From Lachnospiraceae bacterium (GTDB taxonomy: Bacteria; Bacillota; Clostridia; Lachnospirales; Lachnospiraceae), in contig JAJQHQ010000027.1 of NCBI GenBank assembly GCA_021199655.1, forward strand, positions 1-62,231: DNA of 62,231 nucleotides. Direction: 5' to 3'. The position numbers were made by a program, and so were the translations under genes. This document shows positions 1-7,926 of this stretch, piece by piece. The notes under the pieces are model-generated. The model saw only the letters and a program-made list of their open reading frames with translations, had not been told where the DNA came from and searched no databases. Positions within the stretch are counted from its first letter, which is position 1; each line of letters begins with the position of its first letter.

Positions 1-172
1 CCCGCAAATATCGAACATTTCGCGCCCATATCCCTTAGTACCATACTTAGGGATAAGATGAGAATATATTTTTATGTGCTATAACGCTTAATATCCAATG
101 AAAATGGCAGGGATCTTCCCTGCCATTGATAGAATTATTCAAACTGTAAAATACTGCTTACGGAAAATGCAG
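1..172. other. Gene-free left edge
   Basis: No gene is visible in this stretch. It contains a short imperfect inverted repeat near 29-53 (ATCCCTTAG / CTTAGGGAT) without a T-run, and the terminator-like hairpin listed separately. It lies downstream of the minus-strand transporter block. Confidence 0.5.
103..127 (-). terminator. Candidate terminator after the liv block
   Basis: There is a perfect 11-bp stem (AATGGCAGGGA / TCCCTGCCATT) with a 3-nt loop. On the minus strand it is followed by TTTTCATT. It sits 46 bp beyond the stop of the kinase-like gene and could end the liv transcript. The T-tract is short, so efficiency is uncertain. Confidence 0.5.
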
Positions 173-814
173 TCATGACTGTATAGACGTTCCCAGCCGT
201 TTCTCTACATAATCAATGATCATATCCACGCACCCCTGATAGCCGAGCGCATCGGTCTTCAACACCAGATCGTAGTTCTCGACGTTCTTCCATTTTCGGC
301 CTGTGTGATATTTATAATAATCGCTCCGGTAGCTATTGATGCTCTTGATATGGCGGTTGACACCCAGCTCATCCAGCTGCATGATCTCCTGCTCGCGCTT
401 GAAGCAGGCTTCCGGAGAGGCCGTCAGGAAGATGCTGACCGCGTTCTGTTCCTCACGCAGGACAAAATCTGCCGCACGGCCGAGCACGACAAAGCTCTCC
501 TTTTTCAGCAATCCTTTTAAGACCCTTGCCTGAAAGTCGAACAGGCTGCGGTCAGAAAGGAAGTTGCCGCTCTCCGGCGGGATCTTCTCCCCGTTGTAGA
601 TAGATTTGCTTACCTTATATAATACGGTCTTTTTCATGTCCTGATCGGCTTTGGCAAACAGCTTTTCGTTGATGCCGGAATCATCCGATGCCAGCCGCAG
701 AAGCTTGCGGTCGTACAGATCAATGCCAAGCTGAGCAGAGAGCATCTTGCCGATCTCGGTGCCGCCGGAACCGCAGGTCCGGGTGATGCAGATTGCGTAA
801 TTGTTCTTACTCAT
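173..814 (-). CDS. Cytidylate kinase-like family protein
   Basis: This 213-residue protein has an N-terminal nucleotide-binding loop of the type GSGGTEIG (about residues 16-23). The following sequence is characteristic of the cytidylate-kinase-like family (Cytidylate_kin2). The family resembles CMP kinase, but its physiological substrate is generally not established, so I do not name one. The ATG has a good site, GAGAGGAG, about 7 nt upstream. It is the last gene of the minus-strand block, 17 bp after livF, and so is probably co-transcribed with the transporter. A metabolic link to amino acid uptake is not evident. Confidence 0.8.
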   Translation of the reverse strand: MSKNNYAICITRTCGSGGTEIGKMLSAQLGIDLYDRKLLRLASDDSGINEKLFAKADQDMKKTVLYKVSKSIYNGEKIPPESGNFLSDRSLFDFQARVLKGLLKKESFVVLGRAADFVLREEQNAVSIFLTASPEACFKREQEIMQLDELGVNRHIKSINSYRSDYYKYHTGRKWKNVENYDLVLKTDALGYQGCVDMIIDYVEKRLGTSIQS

Positions 815-831
815 ATGGATTCTCCTCTCTT

Positions 832-1536
832 TTACTGCCCAAGATAAGCCTTCTTTACGCGCTCATCCTGCAGCAGTTCGCTCGCCGGACCACTGATGGA
901 GATGGTGCCGGTCTCCAGCACGTACGCACGGTCGGCGATGGAGAGCGCCATCTTTGCGTTCTGCTCATTCAGGAGCACGGTGATACCGGCCTGATGGATC
1001 TCGCGGATGATGGCAAATACTTCCTTTACCAGCAGCGGGGAAAGACCCATTGACGGCTCATCCATGAGCATGATGCTCGGCTTTCCCATCAGGGCGCGGC
1101 CTACGGCCAGCATCTGCTGTTCGCCGCCGGAAAGGGTGCCGGCCAGCTGTTTTCTCCGTTCTTTCAGCCGGGGAAATTTTTCAAAGACATCTTTCATGCT
1201 CTCCGCCTCGGCGTCCTTATCCTTGCTGCTGTAGGCGCCCATCTGCAGGTTTTCCTCCACTGTCATTTCCGGAAAAACGTGACGTCCTTCCGGTACATGC
1301 GCGATGCCGAGCGTGATCATTTTCGACGGATCGGTCTTTAACAGGTCGGTGCCATCATAAGTGATGGAACCGCTTTTGGCCTTTACGAGACCGGATATCG
1401 TGTGCAGCGTTGTCGTCTTTCCGGCGCCGTTCGCCCCGATCAGAGTGACGATCTCACCGGAATTGACGGTAAAGCTGATACCCTTGATGGCCTCGACCGC
1501 ACCGTAATTTACATATAAATCTTTTACTTCTAACAT
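832..1536 (-). CDS. Branched-chain amino acid ABC transporter, ATPase LivF
   Basis: This 234-residue ABC ATPase has the usual LivF length. Visible motifs are Walker A GANGAGKT (about 33-40), the signature LSGGEQQ (about 135) and Walker B LMDEPSMGLSP. LivF pairs with LivG on the cytoplasmic face to power uptake through LivH/LivM. The start ATG has GGAGG 8 nt upstream. A copy of the 27-bp palindromic repeat lies in the gap before it (1560-1586). Confidence 0.93.
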   Translation of the reverse strand: MLEVKDLYVNYGAVEAIKGISFTVNSGEIVTLIGANGAGKTTTLHTISGLVKAKSGSITYDGTDLLKTDPSKMITLGIAHVPEGRHVFPEMTVEENLQMGAYSSKDKDAEAESMKDVFEKFPRLKERRKQLAGTLSGGEQQMLAVGRALMGKPSIMLMDEPSMGLSPLLVKEVFAIIREIHQAGITVLLNEQNAKMALSIADRAYVLETGTISISGPASELLQDERVKKAYLGQ

Positions 1537-1559
1537 TCGTCATCCTCCAAGAATCTGCC

Positions 1560-1586
1560 GTAACTGTTCCGTATCTTCACATATTT
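1560..1586. repeat. 27-bp palindromic repeat, copy 1
   Basis: Imperfect copy between livF and livG. Reverse complement ends GGAACAGTTAC; the other end is degenerate. Confidence 0.55.
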
Positions 1587-1606
1587 TATGAAACCGGCCG
1601 GCAGGA

Positions 1607-2398
1607 TCATTCTTCGTCATCTTTGCCCAGATATGCCTCGATCACCCGCGGATTGTTGGCGATCTCTTCCGGCGTCCCACTGGCGATGGTCTCGCCATAA
1701 TCAATCACCTGGATGCGCTCGCAGATCCGCATGACAAGCGACATATCGTGCTCGATCAGAAGCACCGAGATGCCGAATTTCGAGCGGATGTTGTTGATGA
1801 TGTCCAGAAGCTCAGAGGTTTCCACCGGGTTCATACCGGCGGCCGGCTCATCCAGAAGCAGCAGCTTCATGCCGGTCGCAAGCGCCCGGGCGATCTCCAG
1901 TCGGCGCTGTTCTCCGTAAGGAAGGTTTTCCGCCACAAAGTCTGCCTTATCCTCCAGCCGGACAATTTTCAGCAGCTCCATTGCCTTCTCATCGGTCTCC
2001 TGCTCTTCTTTCCAGTAGGCACCCAGACGGAAAATAGCGGTCGGAAGCGCGTACTTCATGTCTTTATTCATTGCAACCTTGACATTTTCAAGGACGGTCA
2101 TCTTTTTAAAGAGACGGATGTTCTGGAAAGTACGGGCAATACCCGCCTCTACGACCTGGTGGGTCTTTTTGCCGTTCATCTTCACGCCGTTTAAGTAATA
2201 AGCGCCCTCGGTCGGCTGGTAAACGCCGGTCAGGAGATTGAAAACGGTCGTCTTTCCGGCGCCGTTCGGACCGATCAGGCCGACCAGCTCGGACTGTCCG
2301 ATTTCCATATTAAAGTCGTCCACGGCCTTCAGGCCGCCGAACTGTATCCCCAGATGGGACGCCCGCAGTACGGGTACATCTGCTGCAGCTGTACTCAT
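1607..2398 (-). CDS. Branched-chain amino acid ABC transporter, ATPase LivG
   Basis: This 263-residue ATPase is the longer LivG type. It has Walker A GPNGAGKT (about 43-50), the LivG-typical signature LPYGEQRRLEIARAL and Walker B LLLDEPAAGMNP. Its ATG directly follows the livM stop (TAA then ATG), with an AAGGAGG site inside the end of livM. That implies translational coupling within one operon. The acidic tail KDDEE is unremarkable. Substrate specificity cannot be read from the ATPase. Confidence 0.94.
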   Translation of the reverse strand: MSTAAADVPVLRASHLGIQFGGLKAVDDFNMEIGQSELVGLIGPNGAGKTTVFNLLTGVYQPTEGAYYLNGVKMNGKKTHQVVEAGIARTFQNIRLFKKMTVLENVKVAMNKDMKYALPTAIFRLGAYWKEEQETDEKAMELLKIVRLEDKADFVAENLPYGEQRRLEIARALATGMKLLLLDEPAAGMNPVETSELLDIINNIRSKFGISVLLIEHDMSLVMRICERIQVIDYGETIASGTPEEIANNPRVIEAYLGKDDEE

Positions 2399-3499
2399 TT
2401 ATTCGTCCTCCTTTCCGCTCTCCTCACCGTCAAACGTGGAAGCCGTACGCTTCTGTTCTGACAGGGTACTCACGTCAGACGTCTTTTCGGCTTTTTCCGG
2501 AACCGCCCCTGACGCAGGAGCCGCTTTCGCCCTGAGTGAAAAGCGGGACAGCGCGCGGGAAAGGGAAAATTCCCAGCTGCCGAAGATTCCGCCCGGACGG
2601 AAGATCATGATCAGTACCAGGACTACCGAGTAGCCAAGCATACGATATTTCGAGAAGGAACGCAGCATCTCCGGCAGAGCCGAGAGGAACGTCGCGCCGA
2701 TGATGGAGCCGGTCATGGAACCGGTGCCGCCGATGATGACCTCGGTCAGAAATTCCGCGGAATAGTTGAAGTTGAAGGTGGTCGGGATCATGGCGGTAAT
2801 GTAATGCGCGTAGATGGCTCCCGCTACCCCTGCAAAGAATGCGGAGATTGTAAAGGTCAGTACCTTATAAAAGGTCACGTTTACGCCGGAAGCTGCCGCG
2901 GCAATGTAATCCTCGCGGATGGCTTTCACGGTCCGCCCGAAACGGGATCGGATAAACATATACATGAAGGCCACGCAGACCACCGTTACCCAGAATACCC
3001 AGTAGAAATTGGAAAGCTTTTTGATGCCGGACATCGTACGGCCGCCGCCCGTGATCTGAAAGTTGGTAAACGCCACACGGATGATCTCCGCAAACGCCAC
3101 CGTAACGATTGCCAGATAGTCGCCGCGCAGCTTCAGTGTCGGGATGCCGACCAGTACGCCGGTAATGCCTGCCGCGATTCCTCCGACGAGGAGTGCGAGC
3201 AGAAACAGCGCCAGATCCGGGATTCCCGCGTCAGTCAGCGCGTTTGTAAGGATTGCGGAAGCATAAGCGCCGACAGACATGAAGCCCGCATGCCCCAGTG
3301 AAAACTCTCCCATGATACCGACCAGAAGGTTCAGCGAGGTGACCATGATGATCGTATAGCAGGCCGTGGTGGCGATACCCATGAAGTAATTCGTCCTTGA
3401 TCCGAAGATGCCGGACTCAAACGCGGCATACAATACCAGAAACAGGAGGATCAGACCGATCAGGTTGATCAGATAATTCGTTTTCATTTTTTTCGGCAT
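2399..3499 (-). CDS. Branched-chain amino acid ABC transporter, permease LivM
   Basis: The protein has 366 residues. I place the start at 3499 (MPKKMKTNYL), because GAGGGGAGGAG lies 7 nt upstream there. A longer reading to 3535 would overlap livH. The hydrophobic core with the conserved segment MGEFSLGHAGFMSVGAY and the EAA-like loop around GGTGSMTGSIIGA identifies LivM. The C-terminal ~45 residues (from about SLRAKAAPASG) are a hydrophilic Ser/Glu/Lys-rich tail not usual for the family. It forms the membrane channel with LivH. Confidence 0.92.
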   Translation of the reverse strand: MPKKMKTNYLINLIGLILLFLVLYAAFESGIFGSRTNYFMGIATTACYTIIMVTSLNLLVGIMGEFSLGHAGFMSVGAYASAILTNALTDAGIPDLALFLLALLVGGIAAGITGVLVGIPTLKLRGDYLAIVTVAFAEIIRVAFTNFQITGGGRTMSGIKKLSNFYWVFWVTVVCVAFMYMFIRSRFGRTVKAIREDYIAAAASGVNVTFYKVLTFTISAFFAGVAGAIYAHYITAMIPTTFNFNYSAEFLTEVIIGGTGSMTGSIIGATFLSALPEMLRSFSKYRMLGYSVVLVLIMIFRPGGIFGSWEFSLSRALSRFSLRAKAAPASGAVPEKAEKTSDVSTLSEQKRTASTFDGEESGKEDE

Positions 3500-3515
3500 T
3501 TTGATACTCCTCCCC

Positions 3516-4403
3516 TCAGACCTTCTCGCCGACATTCTTGCCCAGAATTCCTGAAGGCTTGATCAGAAGTACCACGATCAGAATGCCGTATGTAATTGCC
3601 TCATACCAGCCGGGAGCAATGTAGACCTTGACAAAGATTTCGATCAGGCCGAGTATCATCCCGCCGAGCATCGCGCCCGGAATGACGCCGATGCCGCCAA
3701 GCACAGCGGCGATAAAGGCCTTAATGCCCATCATGGTGCCCATATCTGTGGTCGCCCGCGGGTAGGTCGAGCAGTACATCAGCGCCGCGACCGCCGCCAG
3801 AGCTGAACCGATGGCGAACGTCATCGTAATGATGCGGTCTACGTTGATGCCGATAATCGTCGCCGCTTCTTTATCCTGCGGCACCGCACGCATCGCTTTT
3901 CCGATCTTTGTCAGCCGTACAAACAATGTCATGCAGATCATGATGGCCAGGCCGATACCAAGCGTCAGAAGATATTTTACCTGAATCTTTGCGCCCAGGA
4001 TGTCGATCATCGGCAGGTCAAAGATTTTCGGGATCGTTTTCGGGTTCGCTCCAAAAAGCACCATCGCCAGGTTCTCCAGAAACAGGCTCATGGCAAGAGC
4101 GGTGATCAGCGCTGATATGGAACCTGAATTCCGCACCGGCTTGTAGGCAATGCGCTCCACGAGAACACCGACGACGACACACGCGGCAATCGCCGCGATC
4201 ACGGCAAGCCACGCCGGCATACCGTGATTGACCATCATCGGCACCGTATAGAATAATGTATAGGCTCCTACCATGATAAAATCGCCGTGGGCGAAATTGA
4301 TCATGCGCAGGATGCCGTATACCATGGTATATCCGAGAGCGATCAGTGCGTAGATGGCGCCCTGATTCAGCCCGTTAATTAAGCTTTGTATGAATATCGA
4401 CAC
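3516..4403 (-). CDS. Branched-chain amino acid ABC transporter, permease LivH
   Basis: This 295-residue membrane permease has the family segments YTMVYGILRMINFAHGDF and GGIGVIPGAMLGG. I choose a GTG start at 4403 because AGGAGAGG stands 8 nt upstream. The reading frame stays open much further upstream, but that extension would run into livJ and has no homologous look. The LivH stop and the LivM ribosome binding site almost touch (16-nt gap), so the two permease subunits are coupled. Confidence 0.92.
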   Translation of the reverse strand: MSIFIQSLINGLNQGAIYALIALGYTMVYGILRMINFAHGDFIMVGAYTLFYTVPMMVNHGMPAWLAVIAAIAACVVVGVLVERIAYKPVRNSGSISALITALAMSLFLENLAMVLFGANPKTIPKIFDLPMIDILGAKIQVKYLLTLGIGLAIMICMTLFVRLTKIGKAMRAVPQDKEAATIIGINVDRIITMTFAIGSALAAVAALMYCSTYPRATTDMGTMMGIKAFIAAVLGGIGVIPGAMLGGMILGLIEIFVKVYIAPGWYEAITYGILIVVLLIKPSGILGKNVGEKV

Positions 4404-4500
4404 GATTTTCACCTCTCCTGCAGGGATTTTTATTTCACATACATGAAAAACACTCGCCTCCGCATCCATCGCAGACACTTTGGCACAGTGTGAAATAAGC

Positions 4501-4527
4501 GGAAAGTGTGCGCAGTGCACACTTTCC
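4501..4527 (-). other. Intercistronic stem-loop between livJ and livH
   Basis: There is an 11-bp perfect stem (GGAAAGTGTGC / GCACACTTTCC) with a 5-nt loop in the 160-nt livJ-livH gap. No T-run follows on the minus strand, so it looks like a stabiliser or processing hairpin. Such a hairpin would keep the binding-protein message more abundant than the permease message, an arrangement common for binding-protein-dependent transporters. Confidence 0.6.
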
Positions 4528-4563
4528 GAAATATTCTGAACTATACAGTTTCCAGCGTTTCGC

Positions 4564-5721
4564 TTATGCGGACGGCTGAATGGTCTCCAGCCACTTGATC
4601 TGGCCGTCTTCATAGGTGTTTACAACCACCGGCTTGATCGCGTCGCCGTTCTCATCCAGATAGATGTCGCCGGCTACGCCGCTGAATTCCATCTCGGTCA
4701 TGCCTGCTACCAGAGACGCGGTATCAGATCCGCCGCCGTCTTCCGCTGCCTGCAGCAGCATGTACATTGCGTCATAATACAGAGCCGCGCATGCATTCAG
4801 GCTATCTGTGCCGTAAGCTTCCGTGTACTTGGTCACGAAGTTCTGTACGGATTCCGACGTATCCTCCGATGAATAGTGGTTGGTGAAATAGCAGTTGTCA
4901 AAATAGTCTTCGTATCCTGTGGTGTCAGCGCCGTCCCAGCCGTCGCCGCCCATGATCGCACCCTCAAATCCGGCGTCTCTTACCTGCTGTACCAGAAGCG
5001 GAACGGTATCCAGGAAGCACGGATAGAATACGAAGTCCGCGCCGGACGCTACCGCGTTGGTCGCCTGTGCCGTGAAGTCAGTATCAGTCGTCGTGCATTC
5101 CGCAACGCCCAGTACCTCGATGCCGAGTGCTTCCGCGCTCTCTACAAACGCATCCTTCAGACCGTTTGAATAATCATCGTCCTTTGCATAGATGACATAT
5201 GCGGAGGTGTATCCCTGCTCGCTTGCGAACTGCGCCGCCATCTCGCCCTGGAACGGATCGATGAAGCAGTTACGGAAGATCGTGTCGCCCTTAAGTGTGA
5301 CATCTACATTGGTCGCGCCGGTCGCCAGAAGAAGCATGCCGTCGTCCGCAGCCAGCTCCGCCATGGCCAAAGTCGGTGTGGAGAAGAAAGAACCTACCAC
5401 TGCTTCCGGGCTCTCCGCCATCAGGGAGTTGTACGCGTTGACCGCCTCTGTCGCGTCCTTCGCGTCGTCGGCTACGTTACCGCCGTTCAGGATCTCAATG
5501 GTATATTCCGAATCGGAAGCATTGATCTCTTCCACTGCCATGTCGATCGCGTTTTGTGCGCCCTCGCCGTAGATTGCGGAGCCGCCGGTCATCGCGCAGA
5601 TAACGCCGACTTTAATGACGTAATCCTCTTCTTCCTCAGCGAACGCTGTCACGCCTGCAAAAGCAGATGTGGCTGCAACGCTCAGTGCCATTGCCATGCT
5701 CAGCATTTTCTTTGTTTTCAT
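4564..5721 (-). CDS. Branched-chain amino acid type substrate-binding protein LivJ
   Basis: This 385-residue periplasmic-binding-fold protein (Peripla_BP_6 family) has the segments CAMTGGSAIYGEGAQNAIDMA and a hinge-type C-terminal lobe. A Sec signal peptide is clear: KTKK, a hydrophobic core, then AFAGVTAFA before EEEEDY. No lipobox cysteine is present, which is unusual for a Gram-positive binding protein. It is the first gene of the operon, separated from livH by a stem-loop. The ligand may be a branched-chain or another amino acid, since the family also binds amides and D-amino acid relatives. Confidence 0.9.
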   Translation of the reverse strand: MKTKKMLSMAMALSVAATSAFAGVTAFAEEEEDYVIKVGVICAMTGGSAIYGEGAQNAIDMAVEEINASDSEYTIEILNGGNVADDAKDATEAVNAYNSLMAESPEAVVGSFFSTPTLAMAELAADDGMLLLATGATNVDVTLKGDTIFRNCFIDPFQGEMAAQFASEQGYTSAYVIYAKDDDYSNGLKDAFVESAEALGIEVLGVAECTTTDTDFTAQATNAVASGADFVFYPCFLDTVPLLVQQVRDAGFEGAIMGGDGWDGADTTGYEDYFDNCYFTNHYSSEDTSESVQNFVTKYTEAYGTDSLNACAALYYDAMYMLLQAAEDGGGSDTASLVAGMTEMEFSGVAGDIYLDENGDAIKPVVVNTYEDGQIKWLETIQPSA

Positions 5722-5783
5722 AATAATTGTCCTCCTCTTTTTTTATGACATGCAGATCGCGCACTCTGCGCATAAAAAGGAAA

Positions 5784-5818
5784 AAGGCGTCTGATGACTT
5801 TTGTTCATCAAACGCCTT
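5784..5818 (-). terminator. Leader terminator (attenuator) upstream of livJ
   Basis: The 14-bp stem AAGGCGTTTGATGA / TCATCAGACGCCTT has one G-U pair. On the minus strand it is followed by TTTCCTTTTT. It lies between the livJ promoter (5841-5869) and the livJ start (5721), about 30 nt into the predicted transcript. It is oriented to stop transcription before livJ, so it reads as an attenuator whose control signal is unknown. Confidence 0.65.
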
Positions 5819-5840
5819 CGTCTGCCTGTCTTTGCGGGTG

Positions 5841-5869
5841 ACTATACGCCAGATTTTTGAATCTGTCAA
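5841..5869 (-). promoter_or_regulatory. liv operon promoter with operator-like palindrome
   Basis: On the minus strand this is TTGACA, a 17-bp spacer, then TATAGT, a near-perfect sigma-A promoter. The spacer contains a palindrome at 5850-5865 (CAGATT-4-AATCTG). A repressor bound there would block the promoter. The site faces away from the divergent dat promoter at 6003-6031. Confidence 0.75.
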
Positions 5870-6002
5870 ATCAAAATTTCAATTTCTTTTGCTCCCAATC
5901 GAGGTGGATTCGAATAAAATTTTGGCATTTTTTCTTTTTGGCAAAAATATTTTTCGTTAACAAATGCCTTTTCAAAAAAAATTTTCGAAATTTCAAAAGC
6001 AA

Positions 6003-6031
6003 TTGACATTTCTTAGGGGACGTCCTAGAAT
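6003..6031 (+). promoter_or_regulatory. dat-pxp operon promoter
   Basis: This is TTGACA, a 17-bp spacer, then TAGAAT. The spacer holds an 8-bp palindrome GGACGTCC (6018-6025), a possible operator. Predicted transcription starts near 6038 and leaves a ~150-nt leader before dat. Confidence 0.7.
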
Positions 6032-6041
6032 CGGGACTATA

Positions 6042-6106
6042 GAGAGCCGCCGCATGCAGAATAGCTTTGTGGTGACCTGCGTCCTGCATGAAAAGCAATG
6101 CAGGAC
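6042..6106 (+). promoter_or_regulatory. Leader element with alternative hairpins, copy 1
   Basis: The leader begins with GAGAGCCGCCGCATGCA (6042-6058). It then has a 9-bp hairpin GTCCTGCAT / ATGCAGGAC (6081-6106). The central CTGCATG (6084-6090) could instead pair with the upstream CATGCAG (6053-6059), so two exclusive folds are possible before the terminator at 6118-6162. The 17-mer and the AGCAATGCAGGACA segment recur upstream of pxpA. A weakly initiated leader ORF (6054-6176) runs through the terminator and stops just before the dat ribosome binding site. Confidence 0.5.
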
Positions 6107-6117
6107 AATTAAGAGAG

Positions 6118-6162
6118 CGACAGCGAAGTCGGCAAGCTACCGATTTTGTGTCGTTTTTTTTT
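6118..6162 (+). terminator. Leader terminator (attenuator) upstream of dat
   Basis: A long hairpin (6118-6153) folds with about 14 pairs and one bulged G. The outer arms are CGACA / TGTCG and the inner arms AAGTCGG / CCGATTT. An uninterrupted run of nine Ts follows. It is a strong intrinsic terminator lying between the promoter and the dat start at 6192, so expression of the operon should require readthrough. Confidence 0.75.
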
Positions 6163-6191
6163 ATTTTTCAATCTAAAGGGAGGCACGTTTT

Positions 6192-7034
6192 ATGAAGACA
6201 CTTGGATATTACAACGGCAAATACGGGGAACTGGAGGATATGAGCATTCCGATGAACGACCGGGTATGCTGGTTTGGCGACGGCGTCTATGACGCGGGTC
6301 CGTGCCGGAATTATCATATATTTGCGCTTGACGAGCACGTCGACCGTTTCTTTAACAGTGCCGGACTTTTGAAGATCCAGATACCGGTGAGCAAACAGGA
6401 GCTCAAGGACCTGCTGAATGATCTGGTCAAAAAAATGGACAGCGGCAATCTCTTCGTCTATTTCCAGGTGACCCGCGGCACCGGTATCCGCAACCATGTG
6501 TTTACGGAGGGCGCCGGGAATCTCTGGGTATCGCTTACGGAGGCCGAGATTTCCGACGGGATTGAGCCGATTCGTCTTATCACAACAGAGGATACGCGTT
6601 TCTTCCATTGCAATATCAAGACGCTGAACCTGATTCCTTCTGTTATGGCTTCCCAGCGTGCAAAGGAGGCCGGATGTCAGGAATCGGTATTTTATCGTCC
6701 GGGTGGGCGTGTCACGGAGTGTGCGCACAGCAATGTACACATTATTAAGGACGGCATGCTGCGCACGGCACCGACGGACAATCTGATCCTTCCGGGCATC
6801 GCACGCGCCCATCTGATCCGCGCCTGCAAGCAGCTGGGCATCCCGGTGAATGAGACCGCATTCACGCTGGATGAGCTGTACAACGCGGAAGAGGTCCTGG
6901 TGACCAGCTCCAGCAACCTCTGCCTGCATGCGAATGAGATTGATGGGAAACCGGTCGGCGGAAAGCAGCCGGAGCTACTGGAGAAGATTCGCTCATATCT
7001 GCTGGAAGAGTTTTATGAGGCGACGCCGGTATAA
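6192..7034 (+). CDS. D-amino acid aminotransferase (class IV PLP)
   Basis: This 280-residue class IV aminotransferase aligns by eye with bacterial D-alanine aminotransferase. It has FGDGVY (28-33), YFQVTRGT (90-97), catalytic lysine K143 in NIKTLNL, and E177 in VTE. It also keeps R100 and H102 in GIRNH, matching the Arg98/His100 carboxylate trap that selects D-amino acids in DAAT. The expected reaction is D-amino acid + 2-oxoglutarate to 2-oxoacid + D-glutamate, reversible. The start has GGGAGG 8 nt upstream. It is the first gene of the operon, 38 bp before pxpB, and so supplies or consumes D-glutamate for the rest. A branched-chain aminotransferase role is less likely given R100/H102. Confidence 0.88.
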   Translation: MKTLGYYNGKYGELEDMSIPMNDRVCWFGDGVYDAGPCRNYHIFALDEHVDRFFNSAGLLKIQIPVSKQELKDLLNDLVKKMDSGNLFVYFQVTRGTGIRNHVFTEGAGNLWVSLTEAEISDGIEPIRLITTEDTRFFHCNIKTLNLIPSVMASQRAKEAGCQESVFYRPGGRVTECAHSNVHIIKDGMLRTAPTDNLILPGIARAHLIRACKQLGIPVNETAFTLDELYNAEEVLVTSSSNLCLHANEIDGKPVGGKQPELLEKIRSYLLEEFYEATPV

Positions 7035-7072
7035 AAAACCATTTATAAAATCGTAGAGGGGAATAAGACAGT

Positions 7073-7807
7073 ATGGCAGAATATCATGTGCGCATCCTGC
7101 GCTCGGGCGATCAGGCTCTCACAGCAGAGTTTGGAAATGAGATCGCCCCTGAAATAAATGACCGGGTGCATGCTCTGGAAATCCGCATCCGGAAAACCGG
7201 CGTACCGGGCGTCACCGAGCTGGTTCCAACGTTTCGCTCCCTTCTGATCAGCTATGACCCTTCCGTGACATCTTATGAACGGATAAAAGCGACCGTGGAA
7301 CAGCTTGCAAAAGATCTGGATATCGGGCAGGCGAAGGAGAGCCGCACGCTTCTCATCCCCTGCTGCTACGGGTCTCATTTCGGTCCCGATCTAGCAGACA
7401 TGGAGCGATATACCGGACTTACCCGGGAGGAGATCATTGCCTTACACAGCGGCACGGATTACCGGGTCTATATGCTTGGTTTTCTGCCCGGTTTTGTCTA
7501 TCTGGGCGGACTGGATGAACGGATCGCCATGCCGCGCCTTGCTGCGCCCCGTGTGCGGATCCCCAAAGGCTCCGTCGGCATTGGCGGAAACCAGACCGGC
7601 GTCTACCCGCTCGAATCTCCGGGAGGCTGGCGGCTGATCGGCAGCACTCCGCTGGAGTTTTACGATCCTGATCGGGAGGAACCGGTGCTCTGCCGCGCCG
7701 GGGATTTTATCCGCTTTTATCCGATCACTTCTGCGGAATATTATGACATTCATCGGATGGCTGCACTGGGAAAATGGAAGCCGGAAGTGAAAGTAAAGTC
7801 CGGGTAA
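7073..7807 (+). CDS. 5-oxoprolinase subunit PxpB (KipI family)
   Basis: This 244-residue KipI/AHS1 (carboxyltransferase C/D) protein has the typical segments YRVYMLGFLPGFVYLGGLD and GSVGIGGNQTGVYPLESPGGW. In established work PxpB with PxpA and PxpC forms the ATP-dependent prokaryotic 5-oxoprolinase that opens 5-oxoproline to glutamate. The start ATG has GAGGGG upstream. Its stop codon TAA lies inside a copy of the 27-bp palindromic repeat (7804-7830). No biotin carboxylase gene is nearby, which argues against a urea-carboxylase-type system. Confidence 0.93.
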   Translation: MAEYHVRILRSGDQALTAEFGNEIAPEINDRVHALEIRIRKTGVPGVTELVPTFRSLLISYDPSVTSYERIKATVEQLAKDLDIGQAKESRTLLIPCCYGSHFGPDLADMERYTGLTREEIIALHSGTDYRVYMLGFLPGFVYLGGLDERIAMPRLAAPRVRIPKGSVGIGGNQTGVYPLESPGGWRLIGSTPLEFYDPDREEPVLCRAGDFIRFYPITSAEYYDIHRMAALGKWKPEVKVKSG

Positions 7808-7830
7808 CTGTGAAAATACTGAGCAGCTAC
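7804..7830. repeat. 27-bp palindromic repeat, copy 2
   Basis: GTAACTGTGAA...TGAGCAGCTAC. The pxpB stop codon lies inside it. Confidence 0.65.
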
Positions 7831-7926
7831 AATTCCGGGTCTGAAAAATAACATCAGCTTTCCGGTAAGTTACAGAATATACAAGGCAGACAGAATATGA
7901 AAAATCAAAAGAAAGGGGATCTGCAT

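Noticed and set aside
305-520. Plus-strand open frames opposite the kinase-like and transporter genes
   Set aside because: They are antisense shadows of clear minus-strand genes, with no ribosome binding sites or recognisable domains.
3500-3535. Longer start for livM
   Set aside because: The extension overlaps livH and lacks a ribosome binding site, whereas 3499 has a strong one.
4404-4613. Longer start for livH reaching into livJ
   Set aside because: The extra 70 residues are not membrane-like. GTG 4403 has AGGAGAGG at ideal distance.
6042-6162. Known riboswitch (glycine, lysine, SAM, TPP, glutamine) or T-box in the dat leader
   Set aside because: None of the conserved core sequences of these classes that I know is present, so it is reported as an unclassified attenuator.
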